The notes under the pieces were generated by a model, which ran no database searches, had not been told where the DNA came from, and saw only the letters and a list, made by a program, of their open reading frames with translations. A program made the position numbers and the translations under genes. DNA of 64,000 nucleotides, taken from positions 186,001-250,000 of the forward strand of contig CAKSDZ010000004.1 of the NCBI GenBank assembly GCA_934446365.1, written 5' to 3'. Numbering within the stretch: position 1 is the stretch's first letter; each line of letters starts with the position of its first letter. Source of the stretch: an uncultured Eubacteriales bacterium. Its GTDB lineage: Bacteria > Bacillota > Clostridia > Oscillospirales > CAG-272. This document shows, piece after piece, positions 9,149 to 18,403 of this stretch.

Positions 9149-9394
9149 TTATTCGGTGATGCCGGCTTTTTTCAGCAGGCTTCTGACCGTTTCCGTGGGC
9201 TGTGCACCGTTGGCAATCCATTTCTTCGCTTTTTCGGGGTCGATTTTGATATCGACAGGATCGGTGAGCGGATTGTAATAGCCGAGCTCCTCGATAAATC
9301 TTCCGTCGCGGGGATAACGGGAATCCGCGACGACGACGCGGTAAAAGGGAGCCTTTTTGGCGCCGATTCTTTTGAGTCTGATTTTAACTGACAT
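9149..9394 (-). CDS. rpsP: 30S ribosomal protein S16
   Basis: Small-subunit protein that binds 16S rRNA. The sequence begins [20 protein letters not shown] and contains the conserved [20 protein letters not shown]. Length 81 aa is normal. The ATG at 9394 has GGAGGAC 6 bases upstream; an in-frame start five codons earlier is less likely because it would contain the ribosome binding site. It lies 15 bases before khpA. Confidence 0.96.
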   Translation of the reverse strand: MSVKIRLKRIGAKKAPFYRVVVADSRYPRDGRFIEELGYYNPLTDPVDIKIDPEKAKKWIANGAQPTETVRSLLKKAGITE

Positions 9395-9460
9395 GCTTGT
9401 GTCCTCCAAAAATTTGTTGTTTTCTATAATTTTTCAACCGATTCTTGATCGCCTGAATCA

Positions 9461-10801
9461 TTAACGTGGAAACGGCATCTTGCCGAGCTTGCCGAATTTT
9501 TTTGCGCCCTTGCCTCCGGCAAACTGCTTCATGAGCTTGTTTGTCTGGTCGAACTGCTTTAAAAGGCGGTTGATTTCCTCAATCGAGGTGCCGGAGCCTT
9601 TTGCAATGCGGGTTTTTCTCGAATAATTGATGATTTCCGGCTTTTCGCGCTCCGCCGGCGTCATGGAAAGGATGATTGCTTCGGTTTTTGCAATCATTTT
9701 TTCGTCGAAGTTCGCATCCTTCAGAGCGCCGGGAGAGACGCCCGGCATCATGCCGACAAGGGATTCAAGAGAACCCATGTTTTTAAGCTGGCTCATCTGT
9801 TCGAGATAGTCCGTCAGGGTGAAGCGGGACTTGCGCAGCTTTTCCTCGAGCTCGGCGGCCTTTTTCATATCGAAATTCTGTTCCGCCTTTTCGATGAGGG
9901 AGAGAACGTCTCCCATGCCGAGGATTCGGGAGGCCATGCGGTCGGGATAAAAGGGCTCGATGGCGTCGAGCTTTTCGCCGGTCCCGATGAATTTGATCGG
10001 CTTTCCGGTGACATATTTGACGGAAAGCGCTGCGCCGCCTCTTGTGTCGCCGTCGAGCTTCGTCACGATGACGCCCGTGATATCGAGCATTTCGTTGAAG
10101 GTTTCGGCGACATCCACGGCGGCCTGTCCCGCCATGGCGTCGATGGTGAGAAGAATTTCCGTCGGTTCAAGCTCTTTTTTGAGCTCCCGCAGCTCTTCCA
10201 TCATCGCCTCGTCGATTTGAAGTCTGCCCGCCGTATCGATAAACACCATGTCGTGTCCGTTTTTCTTCGCGTAGGCGAGTCCGTTTTTCGCGATTTTGAG
10301 AGGCGCGGTTTTGTCGTCCTCCGCATATACCGCAACGCCGGCCTTTTCTCCGACGATTTGGAGCTGTCGGATCGCGGCGGGGCGATACACGTCGCAGGCG
10401 ACGAGCAGGGGGTTTTTGCCTTGCTTTTTCATCATGGCGGCAAGCTTGCCCGCGTGTGTGGTTTTGCCGGCGCCTTGAAGTCCGACCATCATGACGATTG
10501 TCGGCGGTTTGGATGAAATTTGAAGCTTCGACTGCGTTCCGCCCATCAGCGCGGTCAGCTCCTCATTGACGATTTTGACGACCTGCTGGGCGGGCATCAG
10601 GCTTTCGAGCACCTCCGCTCCCACGGCGCGCTCGGTGACCTTGTTTATGAATTCGCGGACGACCTTGAAATTGACGTCGGCTTCCAGCAGCGCGAGCTTG
10701 ACCGCGCGCATGCCTTCTCTGACGTCCTTTTCGGTCAGCGTGCCTTTGTTCCTGAATTTCTTAAAGGCTTCCGCGAGCTTTTCCTGAAGGTTCTGAAACA
10801 T
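9461..10801 (-). CDS. ffh: Signal recognition particle protein Ffh (SRP54)
   Basis: GTPase of the signal recognition particle that binds signal peptides and 4.5S/6S RNA and targets nascent chains to FtsY. The NG domain shows GLQGAGKTTHAGKLA, the DTAGRLQIDEAMM switch and TKLDGDTRGGAAL. The methionine-rich M domain begins after about residue 295 (MGDVLSLIEKAEQNFD...). Length 446 aa is normal. The ATG has GGAGGAA upstream and lies 28 bases after ylxM. Confidence 0.97.
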   Translation of the reverse strand: MFQNLQEKLAEAFKKFRNKGTLTEKDVREGMRAVKLALLEADVNFKVVREFINKVTERAVGAEVLESLMPAQQVVKIVNEELTALMGGTQSKLQISSKPPTIVMMVGLQGAGKTTHAGKLAAMMKKQGKNPLLVACDVYRPAAIRQLQIVGEKAGVAVYAEDDKTAPLKIAKNGLAYAKKNGHDMVFIDTAGRLQIDEAMMEELRELKKELEPTEILLTIDAMAGQAAVDVAETFNEMLDITGVIVTKLDGDTRGGAALSVKYVTGKPIKFIGTGEKLDAIEPFYPDRMASRILGMGDVLSLIEKAEQNFDMKKAAELEEKLRKSRFTLTDYLEQMSQLKNMGSLESLVGMMPGVSPGALKDANFDEKMIAKTEAIILSMTPAEREKPEIINYSRKTRIAKGSGTSIEEINRLLKQFDQTNKLMKQFAGGKGAKKFGKLGKMPFPR

Positions 10802-10829
10802 GGTTTCCTCCGTTTCCGAGATACCTTTG

Positions 10830-11177
10830 TTATGGTTTGACGGACTCCAACAGCTTTAAAATCCGGTCAAAATCGAATGCGTCGGCCGGATATTTCTCTT
10901 TTAGCCGACGGACAATTTCCCCCGCTTCCTCAGAGGCTTTTTCGATGCGGAGGAATTTGTCTGCAAGTCCTAATTTTTCTTCGAGGGAGAGCAGTGTCTC
11001 CTCGGCCCGTTTGATGCTGTCGCGCGCGCCCTGACGGGTGATGCCGGTGTTTTCGGCGACCTCCGAGAGAGAAAGGTCGTCATTGTAGTATAAATCGAAC
11101 ATCGTTTTCTGCGTTTGTGTGAGAAGCTCGCCGTAGATGTCGAAAAGCATGATGAGCCGCAGATTTTTTTCAAACAT
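10830..11177 (-). CDS. ylxM: YlxM-family putative SRP-associated helix-turn-helix protein
   Basis: A 115-aa sigma-factor-like DNA-binding protein of the YlxM/p13 family. The helix-turn-helix is in LSLSEVAENTGITRQGARDSIKRAEE. The family nearly always sits in front of ffh and is thought to modulate SRP. The ATG at 11177 (MFEKNLRLIML) has GGAGG upstream. It is preferred over an upstream frame start because the promoter -35 ends at 11246. It heads the ylxM-ffh-rpsP-khpA operon. Confidence 0.92.
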   Translation of the reverse strand: MFEKNLRLIMLFDIYGELLTQTQKTMFDLYYNDDLSLSEVAENTGITRQGARDSIKRAEETLLSLEEKLGLADKFLRIEKASEEAGEIVRRLKEKYPADAFDFDRILKLLESVKP

Positions 11178-11193
11178 CGGAGATCCTCCGCGC

Positions 11194-11218
11194 TCTGTAA
11201 AGTGAATGACTTTACAGA
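11194..11218. promoter_or_regulatory. Perfect inverted repeat at the transcription start of the ffh operon
   Basis: Two 10-bp arms, TCTGTAAAGT and ACTTTACAGA, separated by 5 bp (gaatg). The repeat touches the -10 box and covers the predicted start near 11211 on the minus strand. This is the position of a repressor operator. In RNA, only part of it would be transcribed, so a DNA site is more likely than a hairpin. No regulator can be assigned. Confidence 0.6.
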
Positions 11219-11246
11219 TTATAGCATGAAAAGCGGGGTTTGTCAA
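11218..11246 (-). promoter_or_regulatory. Consensus sigma-A promoter of ylxM-ffh-rpsP-khpA
   Basis: On the minus strand: TTGACA, 17-bp spacer, TATAAT. Both hexamers are perfect. Confidence 0.92.
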
Positions 11247-11321
11247 GCCCGCAGGGCATATTTTCTTTGACTATTTCAGAAATACCGGAAAAATCATGGG
11301 CGGACTTGCGGTATGAAAAGC

Positions 11322-11350
11322 TTGTGCGGATTTTAAATTCATGCTATACT
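11322..11350 (+). promoter_or_regulatory. Probable promoter of the NimA-like gene
   Basis: TTGTGC, 17-bp spacer, TATACT with TGC ahead of it (extended -10). It overlaps an in-frame ATG at 11341, which argues that translation starts further down. Confidence 0.65.
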
Positions 11351-11403
11351 GTAACAAAAAGGCATATGAGACGGATTTGCCGAATAAGGTGGGAGGAATC
11401 ACA

Positions 11404-11901
11404 TTGAGAAGAAAAGACAGGGAAATGCCGGAGGCGTTTGCGCTTTCCGTGGCGGACAAATGCGAATACGCGGTGCTTTCCGTGACGGATGCGGACGGGA
11501 ATCCGTACTGCGTGCCGGTTTCGATTGTAAGAGAGGGCATGACGCTTTATTTCCATTCCGCAAAGGAGGGCTTCAAGGCGGAGGCGATGCGGAAGCATCC
11601 GAAGGTCTGTGTGGCCTGCGTCGGGGATACCCGTCTTGTTCCGGAGCAGTTTACAACGGAATATGAATCCGCCGTGATACGGGGAATCGCCTATGAGGTG
11701 TCGGATGAGACGGAAAAAAGAAAGGCGCTTCGGCTGATTTGCGAGCGGTATGCGCCGTCGAATATGGGCGGCTTTGAAAAGGCCGTCTCGGAGAGCCTTT
11801 CCCGGACGGCGATTTGGAAAATAGAGATCACGGAGATCACCGGCAAGCGCAAAAAATACGATTCGCAGGGAAAAGAGATGAAATACGGAAGAATGGAGTG
11901 A
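11404..11901 (+). CDS. NimA-like flavin-dependent oxidoreductase (pyridoxamine 5'-phosphate oxidase superfamily)
   Basis: A split-barrel FMN-binding protein of about 165 aa. It has the family pattern of small-substrate oxidoreductases: YAVLSVTDADGNPYCVPVS followed by LYFHSAKEGFKAEAM, and a C-terminal IWKIEITEITGKRKK. Relatives include 5-nitroimidazole reductase NimA and general FMN-binding proteins. I place the start at the TTG at 11404, which follows GGGAGG by 6 bases. The ATG at 11341 lies inside the promoter. The real substrate is unknown. Confidence 0.82.
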   Translation: MRRKDREMPEAFALSVADKCEYAVLSVTDADGNPYCVPVSIVREGMTLYFHSAKEGFKAEAMRKHPKVCVACVGDTRLVPEQFTTEYESAVIRGIAYEVSDETEKRKALRLICERYAPSNMGGFEKAVSESLSRTAIWKIEITEITGKRKKYDSQGKEMKYGRME

Positions 11902-11950
11902 CCTTCCGGGTCACATGCTGTCGTTCCCTAAAACTTGCGGATGAAAAATA

Positions 11951-11986
11951 AAAACCGTCCGTCCGTTTTAACGGCCGGCCGGTTTT
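11951..11986. terminator. Bidirectional intrinsic terminator
   Basis: A long GC-rich imperfect stem flanked by AAAA and TTTT (aaaaccg...ccggtttt), between convergent genes. Confidence 0.75.
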
Positions 11987-11989
11987 CTG

Positions 11990-12658
11990 TCAGGTCGTCC
12001 ATTGAAAATTCTCGGCGCCGGCGCCTATCTCAAAGTGATATTTGACGATGCCGAGGTCGATGCCCGAATAGGCGCCGCCGGAGATTTCCGCCTTTACGCC
12101 GGCCGATGTCGGTGTGAAGCAGAAGCCCTGACGGTTCATCGCCGTCGGCGCGAGCATGGCGGACTGCATTCCGGAGACAAACCAGTCCGGTGCGGTGCCA
12201 TCCGTCCGGCAAAGCGCATCCATCGGCTTGGATTTATGGGGAACGCCTTGCGTTTCTCCGTATCCGAGCGCGATGACGCATACGAGCTTTTCGCCCTCGC
12301 CGATCACACATTTTGTCTTTTTTCTGCGATAGGTCAGCGCAACCCAGCAGGTGTTGAGGCCGAGCTGCTGTGCCGCAAGGACGATCCGCTCCCCATAATA
12401 GCCGATTTTTTCATCGAGCTGAGGCGCTTTTTTGCCGATGAGCGCGATGTAACTGCGCACATTCCGAAAGCTTCCGTAGTGCGCCATAAACCCGCGAAAG
12501 GCTTCCGGCTCCTCCGTCACAAGCTGGATGTGAAGTCCGCTTTCCCTGTTGCAGGCGTCGATTTCCCGATTCAGCGCCGCCGTTTTGTCCGCTTCGATCG
12601 GCCGGTCGGTGTAGGCTCTGACGGAATGGCGCGTTTTGACCGCTTCCATGAGTTCCAT
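11990..12658 (-). CDS. Nitroreductase family protein (TM1586-type)
   Basis: FMN-dependent NAD(P)H oxidoreductase fold, 222 aa. It opens MELMEAVKTRHSVRAYTDRP, the family N-terminus. The central part (GYYGERIVLAAQQLGLNTCWVAL) and the C-terminal half-repeat (SGMQSAMLAPTAMNRQGFCF) match the tandem-repeat nitroreductases of the TM1586 type. The ATG at 12658 has GGAGG upstream. It lies 26 bases after the ArsR gene and is probably controlled by it. The substrate is unknown. Confidence 0.85.
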   Translation of the reverse strand: MELMEAVKTRHSVRAYTDRPIEADKTAALNREIDACNRESGLHIQLVTEEPEAFRGFMAHYGSFRNVRSYIALIGKKAPQLDEKIGYYGERIVLAAQQLGLNTCWVALTYRRKKTKCVIGEGEKLVCVIALGYGETQGVPHKSKPMDALCRTDGTAPDWFVSGMQSAMLAPTAMNRQGFCFTPTSAGVKAEISGGAYSGIDLGIVKYHFEIGAGAENFQWTT

Positions 12659-12684
12659 ATTGTTACCTCCTGATATATTATGGA

Positions 12685-13047
12685 TTATGCTTCCGACTTT
12701 GCAAGGCCGGAAGCTTTTGCCTTTTCTATGATTGTGCCGACCGTGCGGGAAAGCTCGGTGAGCTTTTGCCACGTGTCAGGCTCGGTATTGATGTCGTAAA
12801 AATTCATAGTGCCCAATCGGCTGCATGAGATGATGCCGGTATCTCTCAGTATTTTCAGATGGTGAGAGAGCGCCGGACGGGAGAGATGGATGCGCTCGGC
12901 GATTTCTCCGACGCGAAGTCCCTGTTTTTCGCTTTCCAAAAGCGTGATGATGATTTGCTGTCTTGTTTCGTCTCCCAGTGCACAGATAAAGTCGGAAAGG
13001 GAGCGGAGCTCCTTTGCGATGTTCCGTCGGTTTTTTGCACATTCCAT
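12685..13047 (-). CDS. ArsR-family transcriptional regulator
   Basis: A 120-aa winged-helix regulator. The region ALGDETRQQIIITLLESE followed by RVGEIAERIHLSRPALSHHLKILRDTGII is the ArsR recognition-helix pattern. The usual ELCVCDL metal-binding motif is absent, and the only Cys residues (Cys3, Cys23 and one in ISCSRLG) are not in a known metal-site arrangement, so the signal may not be a metal. It is co-transcribed with the nitroreductase. Confidence 0.88.
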   Translation of the reverse strand: MECAKNRRNIAKELRSLSDFICALGDETRQQIIITLLESEKQGLRVGEIAERIHLSRPALSHHLKILRDTGIISCSRLGTMNFYDINTEPDTWQKLTELSRTVGTIIEKAKASGLAKSEA

Positions 13048-13189
13048 CTGTGTTATCCTCTTTGCTTCCGTATTTTCATCATTATATCACAAATTTCAGA
13101 AAAAAGCTCGATGAGAAAGAAAATCGAGACGATAAAAATATCGTGCTCGGAATCGGTTTGTAAATATTTTGTTTTGCGGCGTTCATAGC

Positions 13190-13218
13190 TTGACTGGGTT
13201 ATAAAAATATATTATAAT
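13190..13218 (+). promoter_or_regulatory. Sigma-A promoter of the miaB-mutS-mutL-tgt run
   Basis: TTGACT, 17-bp spacer, TATAAT, 84 bases ahead of the miaB start codon. Confidence 0.88.
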
Positions 13219-13301
13219 ATAAAATAATATGGGGGATTTTGTAAAACAAAAAACTGTCGGAAAAAGGAGTCCGCACGTCACGGGCTGCGGACGGAGGATA
13301 C

Positions 13302-14747
13302 ATGGAAAAAAGAATGGAACATGCGGCGCGCACGGCCTCGCCGCAGGAGATAGAAGAACAGTTTTTATACATGACGAAGATTGGGACGATGCTTTCGGGA
13401 GCGGAACCGAAAAAAGCATGCGTCGTCACCTACGGCTGTCAGCAGAACGAGGCGGACAGCGAGCGCATCGCGGGAATGCTCCGGGAAATGGGCTATGACC
13501 GCGCCGCCTCCGAGACGGATGCGGATATCATCATCGTGAATACCTGCGCTGTGCGCGACCACGCGGAGCAGAAGGCGCTTTCCATCACGGGCGGCTACAA
13601 GCATCTCAAAGCGAAAAAGCCTTCGCTCATCATCGGAATCTGCGGCTGCATGGTTTCCGGACGGGATATGAGCGATAAAATCAAAATGAGCTATCCGTAT
13701 ATCGATTTCGTATTCGGTACGGAAATGCTGTGGCGGCTTCCGGAGCTTTTATACCGTGTCATGACGGAGAAGGGGCGGTTTTTCTTTCCGAATACCGGAG
13801 AACCTGTCATGGCCGAGGGAATCCCTGTTGTCCGTGAAAGCCCTTTTCGCGCATGGGTGAGCATCATGTACGGCTGCAACAACTTCTGCACATACTGCAT
13901 CGTCCCGTATGTGCGCGGCGGCGAGCGCAGCCGGAAGCCGGAGGATATCCTCTCCGAGGTGAGGGCGCTTGTGGAAAGCGGCTGCCGTGAGATTACGCTG
14001 CTCGGGCAGAATGTCAATTCTTACGGAAAGGGCTCTGATTTTAACTGCGATTTTGCGGAGCTTCTGCGCCGGATTTCCGAGATACCCGGCGATTTTCTCC
14101 TCCGCTTTATGACAAGCCATCCGAAGGATGCGTCATTCCGGCTCATCGACATCATGGCGGAAAGTCCGAAGATTGCACATCAGTTTCATCTGCCGGTGCA
14201 GTCCGGCTCCGACCGGATTTTAAAGGCGATGAACCGGAACTACACGCGGGAAGCTTATCTTTCGCTCATCCGTTATATGCGGGAGAGGATGCCGGATATC
14301 ACGATTACCTCGGATATCATCGTCGGCTTCCCGGGGGAGACGGAGGAGGATTTTGAGGATACGCTTTCCATTTTGCGCGAGGTGAAATACGATATGGTGT
14401 ATTCGTTCATCTATTCCAAACGGCGCGGCACGCCCGCGGCACAGATGGAAAATCAGGTGCCGGATGAGGTCAAAAGCGGGAGAATGACAAGACTTCTCGC
14501 CCGACAGAATGAAATTTCCCTTGAAAAGAATCTTCCGCTTGTAGGGAGGACGCTGCGTGTGCTTGTGGAGGGAAGAAGCAAGACGAATCCGGAGAGATTC
14601 ACCGGCCGGACACAGGGGAATAAAATCGTCCTTTTCGACGGAGACGACGGAATGACCGGACGTTTTGCGGATATCCGCATCACAAGAGCGGCTCCGTTTA
14701 CGCTGTGGGGCGAGGTGGAAAGCACTGATCGATCGTATAAGAAATAA
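13302..14747 (+). CDS. miaB: tRNA-2-methylthio-N6-dimethylallyladenosine synthase
   Basis: Radical-SAM methylthiotransferase that converts i6A37 of tRNA to ms2i6A37. The N-terminal UPF0004 domain has the three cluster Cys in VVTYGCQQNEAD, NTCAVRDHAE and GICGCM. The radical-SAM cluster motif is CNNFCTYC, followed by VPYVRGGERSR. A C-terminal TRAM domain ends the 481-aa protein. The ATG has GGAGG 5 bases upstream. It heads a run with mutS and mutL, a common order in Clostridia. Confidence 0.96.
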   Translation: MEKRMEHAARTASPQEIEEQFLYMTKIGTMLSGAEPKKACVVTYGCQQNEADSERIAGMLREMGYDRAASETDADIIIVNTCAVRDHAEQKALSITGGYKHLKAKKPSLIIGICGCMVSGRDMSDKIKMSYPYIDFVFGTEMLWRLPELLYRVMTEKGRFFFPNTGEPVMAEGIPVVRESPFRAWVSIMYGCNNFCTYCIVPYVRGGERSRKPEDILSEVRALVESGCREITLLGQNVNSYGKGSDFNCDFAELLRRISEIPGDFLLRFMTSHPKDASFRLIDIMAESPKIAHQFHLPVQSGSDRILKAMNRNYTREAYLSLIRYMRERMPDITITSDIIVGFPGETEEDFEDTLSILREVKYDMVYSFIYSKRRGTPAAQMENQVPDEVKSGRMTRLLARQNEISLEKNLPLVGRTLRVLVEGRSKTNPERFTGRTQGNKIVLFDGDDGMTGRFADIRITRAAPFTLWGEVESTDRSYKK

Positions 14748-14763
14748 CGGGGAGGAAAAAGGG

Positions 14764-15740
14764 ATGTCTGCTTATCAAAAACGGGTCTATATGCTTGCGA
14801 TGGCGTTTCTTCTGCTTAGCTCTGTCTATCCGATTCTGATGGGGATTGCGGTGCTTCGGGATCTTATCTCGCTCGGAGCGGTGTCCGCCGAGAATTATCC
14901 GAAATATGTGATTCCCTATACGCCGATCTGTATCTCCCTGCTTTTGACGGCGGCCTTGATTCCGCTTGCGGATAAGCTGAAAAAATACGGCTTTGCCGTG
15001 TCCGCAGTAGGTTCTGTCGCCGTATTTTTTGCTTTGGAGCTTGCCATGGAGCATATTATGGTGTTTTCTCCGCTGTCACCGATGAGGGGAGCGACGGATA
15101 TTGGCAGCTGTATTTGTGTGTCGCGACGCCGGAGGTTCCCATCGACCGTGTTACCGCGCTTATCGGTGAATACAGTCCGGCGTTTAAGATTCATTTTTAT
15201 CTGATTTCCGTCATTATGATTCTCGCCGTGTGGAGTGCGGTGTGGGGCTTTTATCGGCTTTCTCCGGAGAGCACACGCAGAAAACGCCGTTTGCTGTGGG
15301 TACAGCTCGGTGCGGCATGCGTTTTTGTCGGACTTTGCATTCTCGCCTGCTTTACCGCATTTTTCAGAGAGGGTACGCTTCGGGTATCGGCGGTGTCCGC
15401 CCTCCTGATGACGCTGTTTTTCCTTGTATTCGGCATGCTTTCCGGCATTTTTCTGTGTGTTCTGATATCCGATAGAAAGAGAAGCCTTGTTTTGGCGCTC
15501 TCTTCTGTTGTTTCTGCCGTTATGACGACGGCCATGTATATGGGTGAGCTTATCCTGCTTGACGGGAAACTCTACCGGTTTGGGGAAGGTTTTTTCTTCT
15601 CTCCGATGGGAGGCTTTCCGTTTGCGCCGGCCGATCTTGCGGTCATTCTGCTCTCGGGGCTTTTGACGCTTGCCGCCGTGGCGGGACTGACGAAAAAGGA
15701 AGCTGCGACGTCCGCCGGTTCTGAGAGAATAAAACTATAA
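14764..15740 (+). pseudogene. Multi-pass membrane protein gene interrupted by one frameshift
   Basis: The first part starts at the ATG at 14764 (MSAYQKRVYML, GGAGG upstream) and encodes at least three hydrophobic segments to about 15060. The reading then continues one frame over: VTDEGSDGYWQLYLCVATPEVPIDR and further membrane segments to the stop at 15740. The two parts join smoothly if one T is added to the T4 run at 15064-15067. The full protein would be about 325 aa with seven or eight membrane segments. I do not recognise the family. It may be a sequencing error or a broken gene. It lies between miaB and mutS. Confidence 0.75.
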
Positions 15741-15775
15741 AAATGGAGTAATTTAGAAGAAGTGAGGAATTTTTC

Positions 15776-18367
15776 ATGACGCCGATGATGCAGCAATATT
15801 TCGAGATTAAGAACAAGTATCGGGAATATATCCTGATGTACCGTCTCGGGGATTTCTACGAGATGTTTTTCGACGATGCGAAAGTGGCGTCCGCCGAACT
15901 CGAGCTTACTCTGACGGGCAGGGACTGCGGCGAGGACGAACGCGCCCCGATGTGCGGCGTCCCCTATCACGCTGTCGAGGGCTACATCGGAAAGCTCGTC
16001 GGACGCGGCTATAAGGTCGCCATCTGTGAGCAGCTGGAGGATCCGGCGCTTGCGAAAGGAATCGTCAAGCGGGACGTCATCCGCATGATCACCCCGGGAA
16101 CGCTCACGGAATCCTCGCTTCTCGATGAAAAGAAGAACAACTATATCTGCGCCGTGTATGTGACAAAGGATGCGCTCGGCGCCGCGTTCGCGGATATCTC
16201 CACGGGACATGTCGCGGCAACCTCCTTTGAGGGCGAGCACCGGATGACGCAGTTGATCGGCGAGCTTGGCGCCTATGCGCCAAGAGAGGTGCTTGTCAAT
16301 ACCTCGTCGGAGGAGATCCGCACGGCGGCGGATTTCCTTTCGGACAGGCTTTCCGCCGTCATCAATCAGAACGAGGAAGCGCGCTTTGCGGCCGAGGACG
16401 CGGGACGGCGGGTGAGGGAACACTTTGTAAACCTGCCCGGCGAATTTGAAAATCCGGACAATCCGGCGCTGCGTGCGCTCGGCGGGCTTCTTTCTTATGT
16501 GGAGGAGACGCAGAAAAACGATCTCGGAAACCTCGGCGCGCTGAATTATTATCAGAACGGCCAATATCTCGAAATCGACATCAATACGCGCCGCAATCTC
16601 GAGCTTTGCGAAACGATGCGCCGTGCCGAGAAAAAGGGCACGCTTCTTTGGGTGCTCGACAAAACCAAAACGGCGGCGGGCGCGAGACTGCTTCGCAAAT
16701 TCATCGATCAGCCGCTGAAAAATCCCTATCACATCAATCGCAGACAGGCCGCCGTAGCGGAGCTTTACGAGCGGATGATGGAGCGCGGAGAGCTTTCGTC
16801 CTCTCTTGCCGGCGTGCTCGATTTGGAGCGTCTTATCACGCGCATTGTTTACGGGACGGCGAACGCACGCGACCTGCGTGCCGTGGCGCAGACGGCGGAA
16901 AAGCTTCCGGCGCTGCGCGCGCAGCTGGCCTCCTTTGAAAGCGAGGAGCTGGCGGGAATCTATGAGGAGCTTGATACGCTTTCGGATATCTATGAGCTGA
17001 TAAACGCCTCCATCGTGGACGAGCCTCCGTTTTCCGTGCGCGAGGGGGGATTTATCCGTGAGGGCTTCCATGCGGATGTGGACCATCTTGCGGAGATCGA
17101 GAAAAACAGCCGCAGCTGGATTGAAAAGATCGAGGAAACCGAGCGGCAGACGACGGGAATCAAGACGTTGAAGGTCGGATATAACCGCGTTTTCGGTTAT
17201 TACATAGAGGTTTCCAAGTCCTATATGAACGACGTTCCCGACCGGTATATCCGTAAGCAGACGCTGACGAACGGCGAGCGTTATATCACCGAGGAGCTCA
17301 AGGATATGGAGTCTCAGGTGCTCGGCGCCGGCGAGAAGCGGGTGGCGCTCGAATACCAGCTTTTCTGCGATATCCGCATGCGTGTGGCGGAAAACGTGCA
17401 TCGGATTCAGAAGACGGCATATATGCTGGCAAAGCTCGATGTGTATTGCTCGCTTGCCGAGGCGGCGAGCCGCTACGGCTACTGCCGCCCCGAGGTGGGA
17501 TACGGCGATGTGATCTCCATCCGGGACGGCCGGCATCCGGTGGTCGAGCAATGTGCGAAGGATTCTTTCTTCGTTCCGAACGATACGGAGCTTGACTGCA
17601 AAAGCAACCGCTTCATGCTGATTACCGGTCCCAATATGGCGGGAAAATCCACCTATATGCGGCAGGTCGCGCTCATCTGCATCATGGCACAGATCGGTTC
17701 GTTCGTGCCGGCCAAGGAGGCGCGTATTTCCGTTGTCGACAAGGTGTTCACGCGCGTCGGCGCTTCGGACGATCTTGCGATGGGACAGTCCACGTTTATG
17801 CTGGAAATGAACGAGGTCGCCTATATTCTCGCGAATGCCACAAAATCCAGTCTCATCATCTACGACGAGATCGGGCGCGGCACAAGCACTTTCGACGGTA
17901 TGAGCATCGCGCGCGCCGTCGCGGAGTATACGCTCGGGAAAAAAATCGGCGCGAAAACGCTTTTCGCTACGCATTATCATGAGCTGACGACGCTGGAAGA
18001 CGAATTTGAGGGCGCCGTCAACTACAACATCGCCGCCAAAAAGAAGGGAGAGGGCATCACGTTTCTGCGCAAAATCGTGCGCGGCGCCGCGGACGACAGC
18101 TACGGCATTGAGGTGGCGCAGCTTGCCGGCGTGCCGCGTGAGGTGATAAAGCGCGCCAAGGAGATTCTTGCCGGAATCGAATCCGGTGAGGAAAAGGTAC
18201 CTGCGCGCATCAAGGAAAAGGACGCGGGCAGAGACGGCATGATGTCGTTTGAAAGCTTCACGGAATCCGAGGTCTGCGATAAATTGAGAAAAACGGATCT
18301 CAATACGATTTCTCCCTTGGAGGCGTTGAATCTCGTATTTGAACTCAAAAAGATACTCGGAGAATGA
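15776..18367 (+). CDS. mutS: DNA mismatch repair protein MutS
   Basis: Recognises mismatches and small loops and starts repair. The mismatch-recognition motif is in the N-terminal domain (GDFYEMFFDDA, about residues 24-34). The ATPase domain has Walker A GPNMAGKSTYMRQ (about residue 617 on), Walker B LIIYDEIGRGTSTFDG and the THYHELT motif. The length of 863 aa is normal for MutS1. The ATG at 15776 follows GAAGTGAGG. It is followed 36 bases later by mutL. Confidence 0.97.
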   Translation: MTPMMQQYFEIKNKYREYILMYRLGDFYEMFFDDAKVASAELELTLTGRDCGEDERAPMCGVPYHAVEGYIGKLVGRGYKVAICEQLEDPALAKGIVKRDVIRMITPGTLTESSLLDEKKNNYICAVYVTKDALGAAFADISTGHVAATSFEGEHRMTQLIGELGAYAPREVLVNTSSEEIRTAADFLSDRLSAVINQNEEARFAAEDAGRRVREHFVNLPGEFENPDNPALRALGGLLSYVEETQKNDLGNLGALNYYQNGQYLEIDINTRRNLELCETMRRAEKKGTLLWVLDKTKTAAGARLLRKFIDQPLKNPYHINRRQAAVAELYERMMERGELSSSLAGVLDLERLITRIVYGTANARDLRAVAQTAEKLPALRAQLASFESEELAGIYEELDTLSDIYELINASIVDEPPFSVREGGFIREGFHADVDHLAEIEKNSRSWIEKIEETERQTTGIKTLKVGYNRVFGYYIEVSKSYMNDVPDRYIRKQTLTNGERYITEELKDMESQVLGAGEKRVALEYQLFCDIRMRVAENVHRIQKTAYMLAKLDVYCSLAEAASRYGYCRPEVGYGDVISIRDGRHPVVEQCAKDSFFVPNDTELDCKSNRFMLITGPNMAGKSTYMRQVALICIMAQIGSFVPAKEARISVVDKVFTRVGASDDLAMGQSTFMLEMNEVAYILANATKSSLIIYDEIGRGTSTFDGMSIARAVAEYTLGKKIGAKTLFATHYHELTTLEDEFEGAVNYNIAAKKKGEGITFLRKIVRGAADDSYGIEVAQLAGVPREVIKRAKEILAGIESGEEKVPARIKEKDAGRDGMMSFESFTESEVCDKLRKTDLNTISPLEALNLVFELKKILGE

Positions 18368-18403
18368 ACCGTTCCGGATAAGCCGGAGAAAGGATAAAAA
18401 CAC

